Assembly (NCBI GenBank): GCA_026182355.1
Contig: JAPFBL010000363.1
Location: 186,001-250,000, forward strand
DNA: 64,000 nt
Direction of reading: 5' to 3'
DNA from: Hermatobates lingyangjiaoensis
Lineage: Eukaryota; Arthropoda; Insecta; Hemiptera; Hermatobatidae
Below the pieces are notes generated by a model. It ran no database searches and was not told the DNA's origin. It was given only the letters and a program-made list of their open reading frames with translations. The position numbers and the translations under genes were made by a program. Positions 12,901-27,900 of this stretch are shown piece by piece (the stretch's first letter is position 1; each line of letters begins with the position of its first letter).

Positions 12901-15900
12901 AGCTATCATAATTTTTCTAAATTGACAAATTGTCATTTAAATGAATTTCCTTTTTTCAGGTATTTATATTATGGTTACTTCTAAATAAGAATACCAAATG
13001 AAATTCCTTTCCTTTTTTGAATAATAACTTAATTTTTTTCCATTATTCTTTTACAACAGTAAGAAATTATATAGTTCTTGGCATTGAATCCTATTTGTTG
13101 TTGGGCAATTTATCATCTTAAAAAAGGTACTTTATTTTACTATATATCAAAATAGTAAACAACTTTTACTGTTTTTCCCCTCCTTCTAGAAACTATTTAT
13201 TGTATTTAGTTTTTTAGTATTACCTTGATATAAGTCGTCCAAATTATATATAATAATATATACATAATAATAATCGGTAAATAATATATACGTATAATAA
13301 TAATAATCGGTAAAACTACTCAAAAGTTAGATTATGTGTAAATGAAGAAATTTCATTAATTTTTTATGAATCCATTTGTAGTATTCATGGTATTTGTTTC
13401 CCTTAATTCCATTAAAAGCTCTAGTTGTAGGCTAAGTAATTTATTAGAATTAACTTTTTTTACTTTATTTTTTTTACCTATTTGTTACTTTTACTTTAAA
13501 ATTGTTTAACTTTTTTATGATTCTCTTGAATTTACTTTTAAATGAAAGTAATGATAAATAATCTCTGGTCCATTGAATTAATTTAAATATAAATACATAT
13601 AATGAAGATAATTAAGGGAAAACATTACACAAATACTAATGTCATTTAGAATATTGTATACTATATTTCACTAAAATTATTAATTATTTCAATAAAATTA
13701 TTTTAGGTACCAAAATAAAACACGTTTTTATAGCTTTTACATATAAGTATACAACCGTAAAAAAAGAGTTAAAAAAAAAATATACTTTTTTACCATGTAA
13801 TTGATACGATTTTGTAAGTACTCTGATTTGACCTCATAACTAAATTGCTAACTATCTGTGTAAACCGTATTGTATACATTGATAATGCATCGTCCCTAAT
13901 TACTAATTTTTTTTTATTCTTATTTATTAATTTGTTTACGAAAATGAAGATAGAAATTGTGATATTTATATATAACTATATTTAAGAATTATTATCTAGG
14001 ATGAATTTTACTGGTTTTTTAAATCATTTTCTAGACTAATTAAAACCATTTACTCTTTTCTCATAAAGATTTAAAAATCTACCCTTATATGCTAAGGAAG
14101 TAAAAATTTTATATAATTTATTTTTACAAATTTATTTTTAATTTTTTTCTAAAGTCTTGAAGGGAAAATTTGAGGGAAAAAGGTTTGAAGACCATCAAAT
14201 GTAAAAAAATCTCCAGAGCGTTTATATTAGTGAAATCTTGAGAATTTCTGAAAATAGAATCCTAACATTTTGTCAGTATTTTTGGATATGATGTCAATAT
14301 GAGTCTTTAATTTCATTGAATAGTTAAAAATGACACTTGAATCTCTTATCTCCAAAACTCTGGTCAAATTACAATTTTTAATATTATTAGCGTACTGTAT
14401 TAAATTATGGCTTAAAAAGGAACCACTTGCTTTACATTTATAAATATTCAATGTTAAAAGGTGCACACAGTACCAACTGTGAAATAATTACTAACTATTC
14501 TAAAGTATGAACATTTAAAAGATGTTTGTAATTATTTCACTGTTGGTGCAATGTGCACTTATTAGCATTAAATATGAAGTAGTTTCCTTTATCCCACAAT
14601 TTAATAGAGTATTCTTAATAATTAATATCAAAAGTTGCAATTTTACGAACACTTTTGGGATAAGAAATTTTTGGTGTCATTTCTTACTTCTCAATGAAAT
14701 TCAGCATTCATAGAGACATAATTTGCAGTAAGAATTACAAAATTTTAGGATTTATTTTCAAAAATACCCAAAATTTCACGCTCACTAACATTAACTGATG
14801 ACATTATATACATTTTTAGTAAGGTCCAATTTAGAATTTTCTACTTTTGTTTTTGATCTGCAACCATTTCCACTCAAATAAACATATAGCTATTGTTTTT
14901 CATCTGCATATGACACAAATCAAGGCACAACTCTAAAAAGCTATGACGAGAATAAGCTTCTGCCAATCCTTTCAAAAATCTCACTTAATATATTCCTGAT
15001 GTCTGCTGGTCAAACAGGGAGTTCATTTCTTTATTGGGTACAAGTAGCGAAACTACTTGTCTCGCTTATTAGTTGACCATTACATTGCCCTTTATCCCCA
15101 TGTGACAAGGGATTTATGATAATTGCATTATCATGACCTATTGTAGACAATATTGTTTATTTTTGGACCTGTGGATTTTCTGTCAACTCTTTATAGCTTT
15201 CAAGCCTGCCAAGGAGTCCGATAGCAGCATAGTTCTTACTTGGCTCTTTTGACAGTAATGATCTTGAAAGCTCTGCTGTGATTATGTTTACCACTGTTGA
15301 CAGCCTCTAATTCTGAATCAATTCACACATGCCAATTGAAAGAACACTATCCCATGACTCCTCTCTTAATGTCAGTATATATCTTCTGTACTTCATTAGC
15401 AGTTCTTCTAGCATATATTGAATACATAATATCAAAACTGTATAATATGATTGCCATTATTGATAACTGATTCATTGTTTATATTATTTAATAGTTTGCT
15501 ACAAAATACCTTCTAAAAGGATATTCTGATGTAACGAATCATACAGTTTCCAAGGTCATTAGCATACAACGAGAATTTGTAAATTCCTTAAGCAAATTTG
15601 GTGTTTTAACAAATATAAGAGGTTTACCAGTTGTGGAGAATATTTACTTAATTTTTAGTATATGTAAATATAGTGGCAACAAAGTTTATAAGAGGGAATA
15701 ATCTTCATAGAAAACTTCTTGTTTATTATATTTTGTTGTTATTGTTATACGTGTAAACCAGTTTGTGATGAGTAAATAAAACTAATTTTGTTAAATAAAA
15801 CTTCCTGGAATTATTTCCTTAAATTGAACTGGAGTTTCAATTTTTGAAAAGTAGCTATCCCATAAAAAAATGTGTACTTTATAGAAGATAAATTATTTTT

Positions 15901-18900
15901 AATCTTCATTCTCCAAAGTAAATTAAAGGACTGATCTTGTATAAAAATATTTTAAAAACTATTTATTCTATGAATGTATGTAAATAAAAGAATGAAGATT
16001 GAAAATTACAGATCAATTAAATGATTATTGAGAAACCAGAAAAGTATTAAAAAATAACTGTTCAAATTTTTAATAACAGGAGGGTTTTTCCAGTCTTAAT
16101 GAAACTTAACTATATAGCATGATTACATATTTGTTACAGATCAGTACAGTGTTCATCATTTCTATGAAGACATACACATGGAAATATATTTCATGTACTT
16201 TATAAATATAATGAATCTCTATAATCATGAGCAACATTAAAATTAAAACAGGCTTCAAATTCTCTGTTATTCACATAAAAAAAAAAAAACAAAAAAAAAC
16301 AAATTTGGTTGCTTACCCATTAGTCGGATTGCGTAAAATATAAAACCAATGAAGAGGACATTTGCGTGGCCTATTTTGTCAATAATAGGGCCAGACATGA
16401 CAAGGAGGGGCAGACCTGCGATTCCACCCACAGTGATAGTAATACCCATCAGAGACCTGGAGGCTCCTAAATCCTGAAGAAGCCAAAAGAGGAAACTTTC
16501 TATGTAACCCCAAGCAGTGCCTGAAAAAAACCTTAAATTAATTTTATGCAAGTGAAAAACTTTATTTTTATTCAATAATAATTATTATTCCATTTATTGA
16601 GATTTTTTGAGCTAACACTTAAAAAATCAAAATCATTTGTAATGTTTCATTGTAGTGATTTCAAAAATACATATATATATGTTATTATTATTATTAAAGT
16701 AGACTTCCGCATTTACGACCTTTTTGCTGGTGTTTTCTAGTTTTCTAATTAGGTTTCTTTGGTAGGGAGTGATTTCATGAAGGAGTTGTCCCAGAGACAT
16801 CGAAGAAATAATTTCGTAGGTTACTCAATAATATATTTTTACTTACAAGCTTTCGATTTCACTGAAATCATCATCAGGTATATCGTATAAACTGATTAAG
16901 CGTAAACTAACACAATAACAATTTTGAATAAGTTATTAAAATTAATTTTAAAATTATTAAAATTAAGAGGATAAATAGAAATATATATATATTTAAACAT
17001 TATAATTGATATAGCTTCTCGACCACTGATTTTTCAAAATAATAATTTATTGAGTTTCAGGTCCAAATTAATAACATTTATTTTAACATGAAATGAGATG
17101 TTATTAATTTGGACTTAACCATTGATACCTAAATTAGTATTTTATGCACATTATATTCATAAATATTAATTTACCCAGAATAAAGCAGGTAGCAAGAAGA
17201 GCAACAATTTCAGTTTTCTTTAGAACTTCTAAAACGTCAGAAATGATATTTGTTGCAGGAGCTTTGAACTCTAAATTAATCTTTAGCATTAGAACAGCGC
17301 TCACTAGTTTAAGAGCTGCGTAAAGATAAAAGGCTGGCCTGAAACAAATTTGGTAATTGATAAATATGTACATATTCATTTCACTAAGGATTTGATATAT
17401 AATTTTTAAATAAATTTGATCTTAAATAGTTTATACTGATACTGTTGTTGTACACCCTTACTGCAAATATTCTTCAGTCTAGTTAGTTTTCAATTAAAGG
17501 CAAGAGGCCGGTTATTTCATACAGGGACTACAGACATTCAAAATGCTCTAACTCTGAACATATTCCAGTTATTTTTACCCTTTCCTTCAATGCCTTCTAC
17601 CAATTATCCTTTATTACTTCTTTCTACTTGATTAACTCCTCCTCCTCTTTTAAATTCTATTTTCTTCTTCCTATTCTATCTTCTTTACATATTATTTTCA
17701 TTCTTCTCTTTCTAAAATCTTCTCATGCTCCTTCATGTATTTCTTTCTTATCCTTTTCATAGGGGCCAGACTAGCACAACGGTAACGTGCTCGCCTCTGA
17801 ACAGGTAGGTTCGGTGTTCAATATCCACTCTGGCCCTCGATTCATGCATGCGAGATTTGAATCGTCCTTCGGAGATGTTGTTAAGTCCGTCGGTTCCAAG
17901 CCTGCACGATGTTAGGCACTCGTTAAAGATTGTTACTCTAAATGCTTATGAATTAGGCAAAATTTAGGACTCCCACTGTAGAATTTTCTTTCAGCGTGAA
18001 ATAATCGAGAGTGAATATCGAACACGGATCTACTGGTCTAGAGGCGAATGCACCAGGGCTACCCTGGCCCCATACATTCTTTAGTAATGCTACTACTTAC
18101 TACTTGCGTGTATGCTACTACTAAACCAAAGTAGTATCGTCAGTTATAACTTTAAAAAATTCTGTGTAATTGACTTTTTTAACATTATATGGACATCTAA
18201 ATCTGTAAAAGGTAAAGACTATTAGACGTATAAAAAACTAAGAGCAAACTATTCACATTATATATTTTACCAATTTTCTCTATGACGTCATCCAAGGAGT
18301 CATCAATTTTAAAAGAACTATAAAATTAGTGTTTACCGTTTGTTTTCGTGATGGCTTTAAACATTTTTCAATTCTTTTAACATCTTTAAAATATTTTAAC
18401 TTTCTTCTTTATTGAGGCAATAATTCTTATCAAACAATATTTATATGGATAACAAGATTTCACAATGCACATTTTTTTCTGTATCCCCGTGATGTTGTGA
18501 AGTTGTATGTTGATTTATATATATATACTCGTATATATAAATTCACATAAGGGGTTATTGAATTTTGGTCATAAAACATACAACTCCTGATCATCAGCCG
18601 ACGTTTCACCAAAAGTTGTTTGGCATTTTCAAGGCTAAAAAACAATTTATTAAACGACATAAGTAAAGCAAGATAAATACATCATCAGACACCATCCAAC
18701 AGAAAACAAACGACACAAACAACAATTATAGTACCCAGAGAACCACAAAAGTATCATAAAATACCTAGTGTTATTATGATTATTATTATTATTTAAAAAA
18801 CAGACATTTGTCGTTTAAACCTAATTGCGTATTATTAATTATTCCGAACACCAAAAAACCACATTTTTAAAACAGCAAAAACCACAACAAACAGTAATAA

Positions 18901-21900
18901 ACACAGCAAATTACAAAACCATGAAAAAAAGAGTCAAAAATTAAAAGAAATTCAGATGAAAAAACAAAAATCTTACAAACATATTACCTTGATTTAGAAG
19001 AAACACTAATTTACTGGTCCATGCTTATATATGGCTACATCTTAACAAATACACCTATGCAGGAAGGTTACATAACCCTACAAAGGAAAACAAGCTACTC
19101 CCCTAATGTCAAAATGAGAAACAGTTCAATGGCAACTATTGCAGGAGATTAGAATAAATTAAACTAAGGCTTGATATATCTGATCGCTTATTACAGGCAG
19201 TTGTTGTCTTCATAGTATTTATCATCTCTTTTAAATTCCTCTTTTTGGTGTGCTTTTCATATTCCAAAATTTTTTTTGTGTCATGAAATTCATCGAATGA
19301 CTCTTTGTGCATGCATGATTTGCTAGAGCACAAACTGTTATTTTGTGCCTAATATCATTCTGATGATGTGTAATTTTGTTTTTTAAATATTGACTGGTTT
19401 GTCCTATATATAGTACCTCACAATCTTTGCTTTACTTATGTCGTTTAATAAATTGTTTTTTAGCCTTGAAAATGCCAAACAACTTTTGTCGAAACGTCGG
19501 CTGATGATCAGGAGTTGTATGTTTTATGACCAAAATCCTCAATAACCCCTTATGTGAATTTGAAATATCAGTGGTCGAGAAACTATATCAATATATATAT
19601 ATATATATATAGTAATTAAATGAAATGGTCCGGCGGACTTTTAAATAAGATAGCACACAGATAGACACAGGAATAACTCACTTCTATATTTCGACCATCG
19701 TCGTCATCAGGAGGCGAAGGGTCCCACAGGAAGGCAGAGCGGCGACTCAGAAGGCAGAGTCGCCGCTCTGCCTTCCTGCGGGACTCTTCGCCTCCTGATG
19801 ACGACGATAGTCGAAGTATAGAAGTGAGTTATTCCTGTGTCTATCTGTGTGCTATCTTATATATATATATATATTCTTTCAGTTTAAGGTCTGGTAATAT
19901 TTAATTAGTTTTTACTTTATACATTATTGTAACTAATAATTGTTAGCTAATCAATATTAATTGTTTCCAACTTTTAAAGCTTTTCCCTTAAGTGCTCTTC
20001 AAGGTGTTCGATATTTCGCTCATTGATTTATTGTCACCAGCCGTCAGTTATGAATGAGCTACATTACAACATTACTAGCCATTATTATGAAATTTCTTTT
20101 ATAAATTGGTATAAGTGGCTTTAAATCTATTAGTATAAATTATATTCACTTTAATTTGCAATCAATTATAGTAAATTCTAATTCACTAGAAATTTAGTAT
20201 CTTTACAAAGTAAAAATTATAAAAAACGAATATTAGTGATTTAAATAAAGGAAATTATAATTTAGTTATTATTTTTCACCCGGGCAAAGCTTGGATGAGC
20301 TGATAGTAAATTTTAAATATTAAATTTGGTTCGATTAACGCAATCGTTATATGTTTATAATCAAATAATTAATATGGTTCTCTGCATCTGCAGTTTACAT
20401 GTTCGTCATTATATATTATATATAAATATTTCTGTTGTGTTGTGTGAGTTTCTAAATATATAAAAATTTACCCATGGAATCAAATATATTTAATATAGTA
20501 TAAGGCGCGTTCTCGTATATGGACCTGTTTGCGTGGTTTTACCTGAAGACCACAGTTGTTGAAATATTGATGTCACTCTTGTTTGTAACTGTTTTTGTTC
20601 TTATCTTTGTGATATTCTTAATACATTATTTTGTATATTAACATACAAATGATAACTTATAATTTATTCAACTTATAATCAGTTAATTGAAAGTTTGGTG
20701 GCTTCTCACACTATATTTTTAGATATTCACTTACTCTTTATATGAAATATAGTGAGATGAAAGTATTGCACATTTGGGTCAACATTTTGAAATCTATTGT
20801 TTAATGGAAATGTAGTTTCAAGGCCCTCTCAGACAAATAAAATGAGTTTTGCAAATTGGATCATTTCTATCTCCCTTTCTCTATATGTAAGGAGGTTATC
20901 TCAAAAACAAAAAGAGCTACAATCACTTAAAATTTAAGTTCCTGCTATTTTGAGACGGAAGAGCAAAGCCGGCAACAACAAAAGTTGCACTTTATAAATA
21001 AAAAAAGAACGTTTTCTTTTCGATTTATTAAAAATTTGTCCACACTTTTTCACTAAAACCACAATGTTCTAGCTTTTTAGTTGAAATTTAATATGTCGGT
21101 TCCAGTTACTTTCAGAAAGGCAAAAAATTCAATAAACAGTTCTGTAATGGTGATAAACAAAATTTTAAAGGCTTTCTGTTTGCTTTGATAGGAATCTAAA
21201 AGAGAAGACACTAAAATATATCTTTTAATATTACATTAAATCTAAATACGCTAAATTCAGATTAAGGGAGAGAAATCAGGGAAAGAAAATTTGTTTAAAT
21301 GAGAAGTACCAAACGTATCACCAGCAATACTACAATACGACTAAATCGAACCTAATAAATCTCCTAACGTTTTTAATTCGGTAAATGAAAGACGAGGGGT
21401 ATCTGTCACCATATTTTCTTATTCTCCTGTTTATTGTGAAATTGCATACAGAGTATATAGATTACATAGCAAAAAAATCCAAGAATATGCAAATCACAGT
21501 TTATTAGCATCACTTCTACTAGGCAGTTAGAAATGAGATTTTTTTTAAAAAATGAAAAGTTAAAGAAAATAAAAACTAAAATATTTACCTAAAATCAGTA
21601 TAGCCAGCTCTCAGACTTGCATAGTCAATAAGCCATCCTGACAGTGGTGAACTGATCATTCCACCTATTGTTGCATACATTCTTTGTAGACCATAGTCAG
21701 CCTTGTGCTCCCTTAAAATGGCAATAGTAGCACCTGTGAGTCAAAAATTCTTCAGTTACTAACAGTAATAAGAAAGAGTCAACTATAGAAAAAAAACTGA
21801 TTGTAAAAAAAAGACTGAGGCCAGGTTTAGCTCAGTGGCAACAAGGTCACCTCTGAACTGGTAGGTCCGGGGTTCGATACCCACTCTGCCCCCTAGATTT

Positions 21901-24900
21901 ATTCACGTGCGAGGTGACTAAATATGGGTGCATCGTCCCTAGGAGAGCACGTTAAACAGTCGGTCCAGAGGTTAATACGACGATGTCAGGTACTTGTTAA
22001 AGATCCCTACTCTAAATACACGTTAGCAGAATCAATAGGAGATTCAATATTCCCTCGCGGAATTAGAATACGAGTAGATGAACTGACTTCTTCAGTCCCT
22101 CAGCCCTTCAAAAAAAAATAAAAAAAAAAAAAAATTGTATCAATATCCTGGAGAATTTTATTCATTTACTCATTTTATTTTTCATTTATTTGAAAGAACA
22201 GATTGAATATTTACAAAATTAATATTTTAACTATTATTGCATTTAGCATGATTTCAGTAACTTCTCACCGTATTATCTAAAAGTACTTTAAAGTAAAAAG
22301 GTGTTAATTAATTTAGCTACCTTCTGATAATAGAAAGTCTTATCCGAACTCCCCTACCCTCTGTTTTGATTTCTTCCCATGCGCCTTTCAGCCTTTCGGC
22401 CATTATATGGAACGACTCCCCTACCCTCTACATAAAGTCTGATCTCGATTCTTCGACACCGAGTATGAGCCCGATATGCCTTTCTATTCTACACGAAGTA
22501 TCTTCTCGACTCCTCTACACTACGTCTCATCTCGAATACGCTACACTATGTCTCATCTCAAATACTCTACACTACGTCTCATCCCGAATACTCTACACTA
22601 CGTCTCATCTCAAATACTCTACACTACGTCTCATCTCAAATACGCTACACTATGTCTCATCTCAAATACTCTACACTACGTCTCATCTTGAATACTCTAC
22701 ACTACGTCTCATCTCGAATACTCTACACTACGTCTCATCTCGAATACTCTACACTATGTCTCATCTCGAATACTCTACACTACGTCTCATCTCGAATACT
22801 CTACACTATGTCTCATCTCGAATACTCTACACTACGTCTCATCCCGAATACTCTACACTACGTCTCATCTTGAATACTCTACACTACGTCTCATCTCGAA
22901 TACTCTACACTATGTCTCATCTCAAATACTCTACACTACGTCTCATCCCGAATACTCTACACTACGTCTCATCTCGAATACGCTACACTATGTCTCATCT
23001 CAAATACTCTACACTACGTCTCATTTCGAATACTCTACACTACGTCTCATCTCGAATACTCTACACTACGTCTCATCTCGAATACTCTACACTACGTCTC
23101 ATCTCGAATACTCTACACTATGTCTCATCTCGAATACTCTACACTACGTCTCATCTCAAATACTCTACACTACGTCTCATCTCAAATACTCTACACTACG
23201 TCTCATCTCAAATACTATACACTACGTCTCATCCCGAATACTCTACACTACGTCTCATCTCGAATACGCTACACTATGTCTCATCTCAAATACTCTACAC
23301 TACGTCTCATTTCGAATACTCTACACTACGTCTCATCTCGAATACTCTACACTACGTCTCATCTCGAATACTCTACACTACGTCTCATCTCGAATACTCT
23401 ACACTATGTCTCATCTCGAATACTCTACACTACGTCTCATCTCAAATACTCTACACTACGTCTCATCTCAAATACTCTACACTACGTCTCATCTCAAATA
23501 CTATACACTACGTCTCATCTCGAATACTCTACACTACGTCTCATCTCGAATACTCTACACTATGTCTCATCTCGAATACTCTACACTACGTCTCATCTCA
23601 AATACTATACACTACGTCTCATCTCAAATACTCTACACTACGTCTCATCTCAAATACTCTACACTACGTCTCATCTCGAATACTCTACACTACGTCTCAT
23701 CTCAAATACTCTACACTACGTCTCATCTCAAATACTATACACTACGTCTCATCTCAAATACTCTACACTACGTCTCATCTCGAATACTATACACTACGTC
23801 TCATCTCGAATACTCTACACTACGTCTCATCTCAAACACTCTACACTACGTCTCATCTCGAATACTCTACACCTATGTCTCATCTCGAATACTCTACACT
23901 ACGTCTCATCTCAAATACTATACACTACGTCTCATCCAGAGCTCCCTTGACATTCTACACTGCCTTATTCCGGCTCCCCCGCTGTCTCTTTACTAAATTC
24001 CATCCCAACTCCCCTGTATTCTCTAAACACCCCACCTCTGACTCCTCTCAGAAGCTTTAGTAAATAAAAAAATTAACTGACCTTCAACATATCAAATGTT
24101 ATTCTTAAAATCATTCCAACGAGAATCCTGATGAAAAGTTTAATTAAAATGTTAAACAAGTTTTTTTAAATCCTTAATAACTTTCTTAGAGAGGAATATT
24201 ATATAAAATAAATTTTTAATTCAATAATCAACTGACCTTCAAACATCTCAAATGTCATCCTAAGGGTTAAAAAAATGTGTACATCCTTAATAACCTTCTT
24301 AATCAAGGGTATTATGTAATATAAGAGTTACTAAATAGAATATAAAACTGACCTTCAAACATAGCAAATGACGTTCCTGAAATCATTCCAACCAGTACTC
24401 TGATGGCGAGATACATCCAAAAGGTTAAAGAGGTATCTAAATCCTTAATAACTTTCTTGTTAGAACAAATGTTTGTCCTTTTTGTGGTTGCAAGACACCG
24501 TACTAGGCACGCCTTCATGTCAACTAATTCATCACTTAGAGGCACTGAAAGAGCATGTGTCTCTCCAGATAGTTTGTGTTCCTAAAAAATAAACAAAAAA
24601 ACATTTTCAGTATAAATTCAGTCAGTAAATTCCACTTAAATAAATTATACATACATTATGTGAACAAAACACATTTTTTAAATTGGCTTTATCAGTTCTA
24701 TCTTCTATTTTTGAAATTCTATATTGATGGTCATTGTTTCGCTGCGCAATAATATGAAATTTAGTAGGCTTTTCTGGTATAGTGGAGTCAACTTCATTAT
24801 TCTTTATTATAGAGCAATGACTATTTGTTTCATTTGATGAATGTTGACAAGAGAATGAGTAAAGTCCAGGCATTGGGAAAAAGATTGATGAATTCGTCAA

Positions 24901-27900
24901 TGCAGAAATTTTAGTTGCAACTGAATTACCCTTTAACCTAAAACAAACAATTTCATAAAAGTTAAAAATGATTAGAAATAATATTATGCCATTTTATGTA
25001 ATATTTTAAAGAATTTTTTAAATGTAAAACAATAAGCACTAACATCCTTTATTTGTTGCAGTTCATCGTTTCCTAACGCTGTTAATAAAAGGGATATTAA
25101 GTTATTGATTGCACCCTAACATACTTTTGGAATAGCAGTAATAAGGTAGTAGTAGTTGTAATAGTAACGCAGTAGATATAGTAGTAGTAATGCAATAGTT
25201 ATAGAAACGCAGTGGCAGTAGTTGTAGTAGTCGTGTTTAGTAATAGTAGTAGGGGTAGTAGTAGTAACGTAGTAGCAGTAGATGTAGTAATGTTTAGTTG
25301 AGGTGCGTAGTAATAGTATGGTATAATATTAATACTAGTGGTAATAGTAATAGTGATAGTAGTAATGCAGTAGCAATAGATGTAGTAGTAATAGTAGGAG
25401 TAGAAGTGTAATTGGTTGCAGCAGTAGTAATAGTAGTAGTAGTATTTAGTAATATTTGTGGTACTAATAGTAATACTAGTGGTGGTAGTAATAGTAACGC
25501 AGTCATAGCAGTGATAGTAGTAGTAACATAGCAGAAGTAGATGTAGTAGTGGTTGTAGCAACGCAATAGTAGTAGTAACCCAGTAATAGTAAAAGTAGTA
25601 GTAATGAAATAGAAGTAGAAGTATTACAAATAAAGTAGTAGTAGTAGTGTAAGTAGTTGTCGTGGTTGCTGTAGTACTGATTGTAGTAGTTGTAGTAGTA
25701 GCAGTATTGCAGTAGCAGTAGGAGTAGTAGTCGAGTAGTAGTAGTTCAAAGAAACTTAGACAATCACCCGAGACACCTTGTGTCTTGATACCTAATAAAG
25801 GTAGTTTATGTTTTAGTGTATTTTCATAAAATATTTAGAACCAAATAAATAAGTCTTCATAAGATTATATATCGTTACTATCTGTATATAGAACTCGCTA
25901 CGCCATCTCGAATAATAACTGAGCTCTGATTTGTTAGACAGTGCATTCTGTACAGTTCAGTCAGCTTGTCATGTTGAGCACACTTTAAACGAAAGGATGA
26001 GACACAATTTTTAAAAATTAATATTTTCTTTAAAGTGTTTAGACGACTGCTTCTAAAACGATGCGCCCGGATACATTGGATACATTGAGCCAGGTGCCCT
26101 CAAAATAGTAGAAGATTAAATTTATAAAACAGATTTATATTTCAAAAATTTGTATAATTTTCGTTTATTTTAAAAACAGCATGCATGTGATTTTCAAGTC
26201 TGAGTTAAATCTCTGCTTTATTTTTGAACTGGAAGGTGATATCTTTAATCATTAAGCATCAATGGATAATACTTTTTCTTTTCCTTTCCTTGGCGATTTG
26301 AATTATTTGTTTCTCATCTCTCTCTCTCTTAAAAAAAAACTGTTTCTTTTAATTTTCTATTATTTTCATATTTCCAAATTTAGGACTAAATTTTCTGTAT
26401 TAATATCAGTAATACACCCCAAACTTTGGTTATTTTGAAGATGCTCTCTAAACTGATCAAGTGAGTAGGCAGTAAAGTTTGTTCGTACACAATGCTAGAA
26501 CAATACAGGAATTAATCTACTTCCGTTTTCATTTGTTCATAGAAGGAACTCATCGAAGCATTACACTGATATTGTTTGCTCTTGTAGATTCCGTTACATC
26601 AATCTCATGACCTAGACAAAGTGCAAGGCCTTCATTATGATGATGACTTCAACCTAACTGCAATCATTGTGATTTCTCATCTATTAAACTCTTAAGCAAA
26701 ACTGCAAAGTGTTTAGCGGAATATGCTCCAGTTACTACACGCCTGTTTCTATGAAGTTCCTACTCCAATCTAAAGGATCATTGTTTAAATATATATCATT
26801 GTTACACTTTGGACATTTTGATATTCATGTTAAATCCATTTTCTCTCTCTTCAGTAATTGAATTGGTTTTTCTTTTATTTTAGAAGGAGATATATTAAAA
26901 CCAATTAGTAACACCCAATTAAAAACTTACATTCTTTCAATCTAAAGAGAAGGCAATTATTATAATTGCTCAATTAGACTTATTTCTCGTTGCTACCTGT
27001 AATTCACAATCCATTATTGAAATTGCGTACTGGCATACATTGATGGTTATTTGTTTAATTGCCACTGGTTTAGTTGTTTTTTTGTTAATAGGTTGTTGAT
27101 TACCACATCGACTACAGTTGAGTGAAGTGAACTTCTATCACTCTGGGAGAGCAAAAACATAAATTTAGTTTAATTTATTTAAAGTAATATATTTAAATCA
27201 AATTAAATACGAAAGATCAGTCAATCAATATATTATAAACATAATCAAACCATTCAGAAATCTTGAAATCATAATTTGGAAAAAGAGTTTTTGTAACGTC
27301 GTAAAAATTAGATTACAAATTGTATGTAGTGTACAAAAGCTATTTCTTTAAGATTCTCACAGGAATTCTTAAATAATATATATATTTTATTCTTCCCTGA
27401 TGCTGTAACAATACTATAGTACGTATTGTTAGTTGATTTAAATTTAGTTTGGGTACATTAGAGAAACCCAATCCAACCTTAGAATTCCCGTCTATTTGTT
27501 TATTTGTTTGTCCGTAAAACTTTGTCACAAGTAAACTCAGCCACCATAAGTCATAGTGAACTGAACTTAGTCAGTAGATTTGTGGCAAAACTTAAAACCT
27601 AAGAGTTGAATGGATTGGAAATTCAACGTAGAGCGAAGTTACAAATTTTTAAGCTGTATTTCACTTGTTACGCAGATATTTTTATTTTGAAAATATACTA
27701 GTGTTTTCAGGTTCCTAATACTGTAGCAACTAGGTATTGTTAGTACTTTTTAATTTTGGCCTGCGTTTATCATAATTTCTACTCGCGTTCTAAATAAGAA
27801 GTATGTCTAGAATAAAATCAAATTTGAGCTCAGGAAAAATAAATCAAATCAAAGCTGCAAAACGGAAAAGAAACTTCTGATCTAATGAAAGTTATGGAAT

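Noticed and set aside
21823..21900. tRNA gene
   Set aside because: A and B boxes are good, but the cloverleaf does not close and the unit is followed by the shared SINE body.
22504..23936. CRISPR-like array
   Set aside because: The repeats are contiguous without spacers, and the window is eukaryotic.
22366..24060. 564-codon open frame and three overlapping ones
   Set aside because: All read the 26-bp minisatellite; the frames are open only because the unit lacks stops.
25199..25566. Leu/Thr/Tyr-rich open frames
   Set aside because: Reverse reading of a degenerate TAG repeat.
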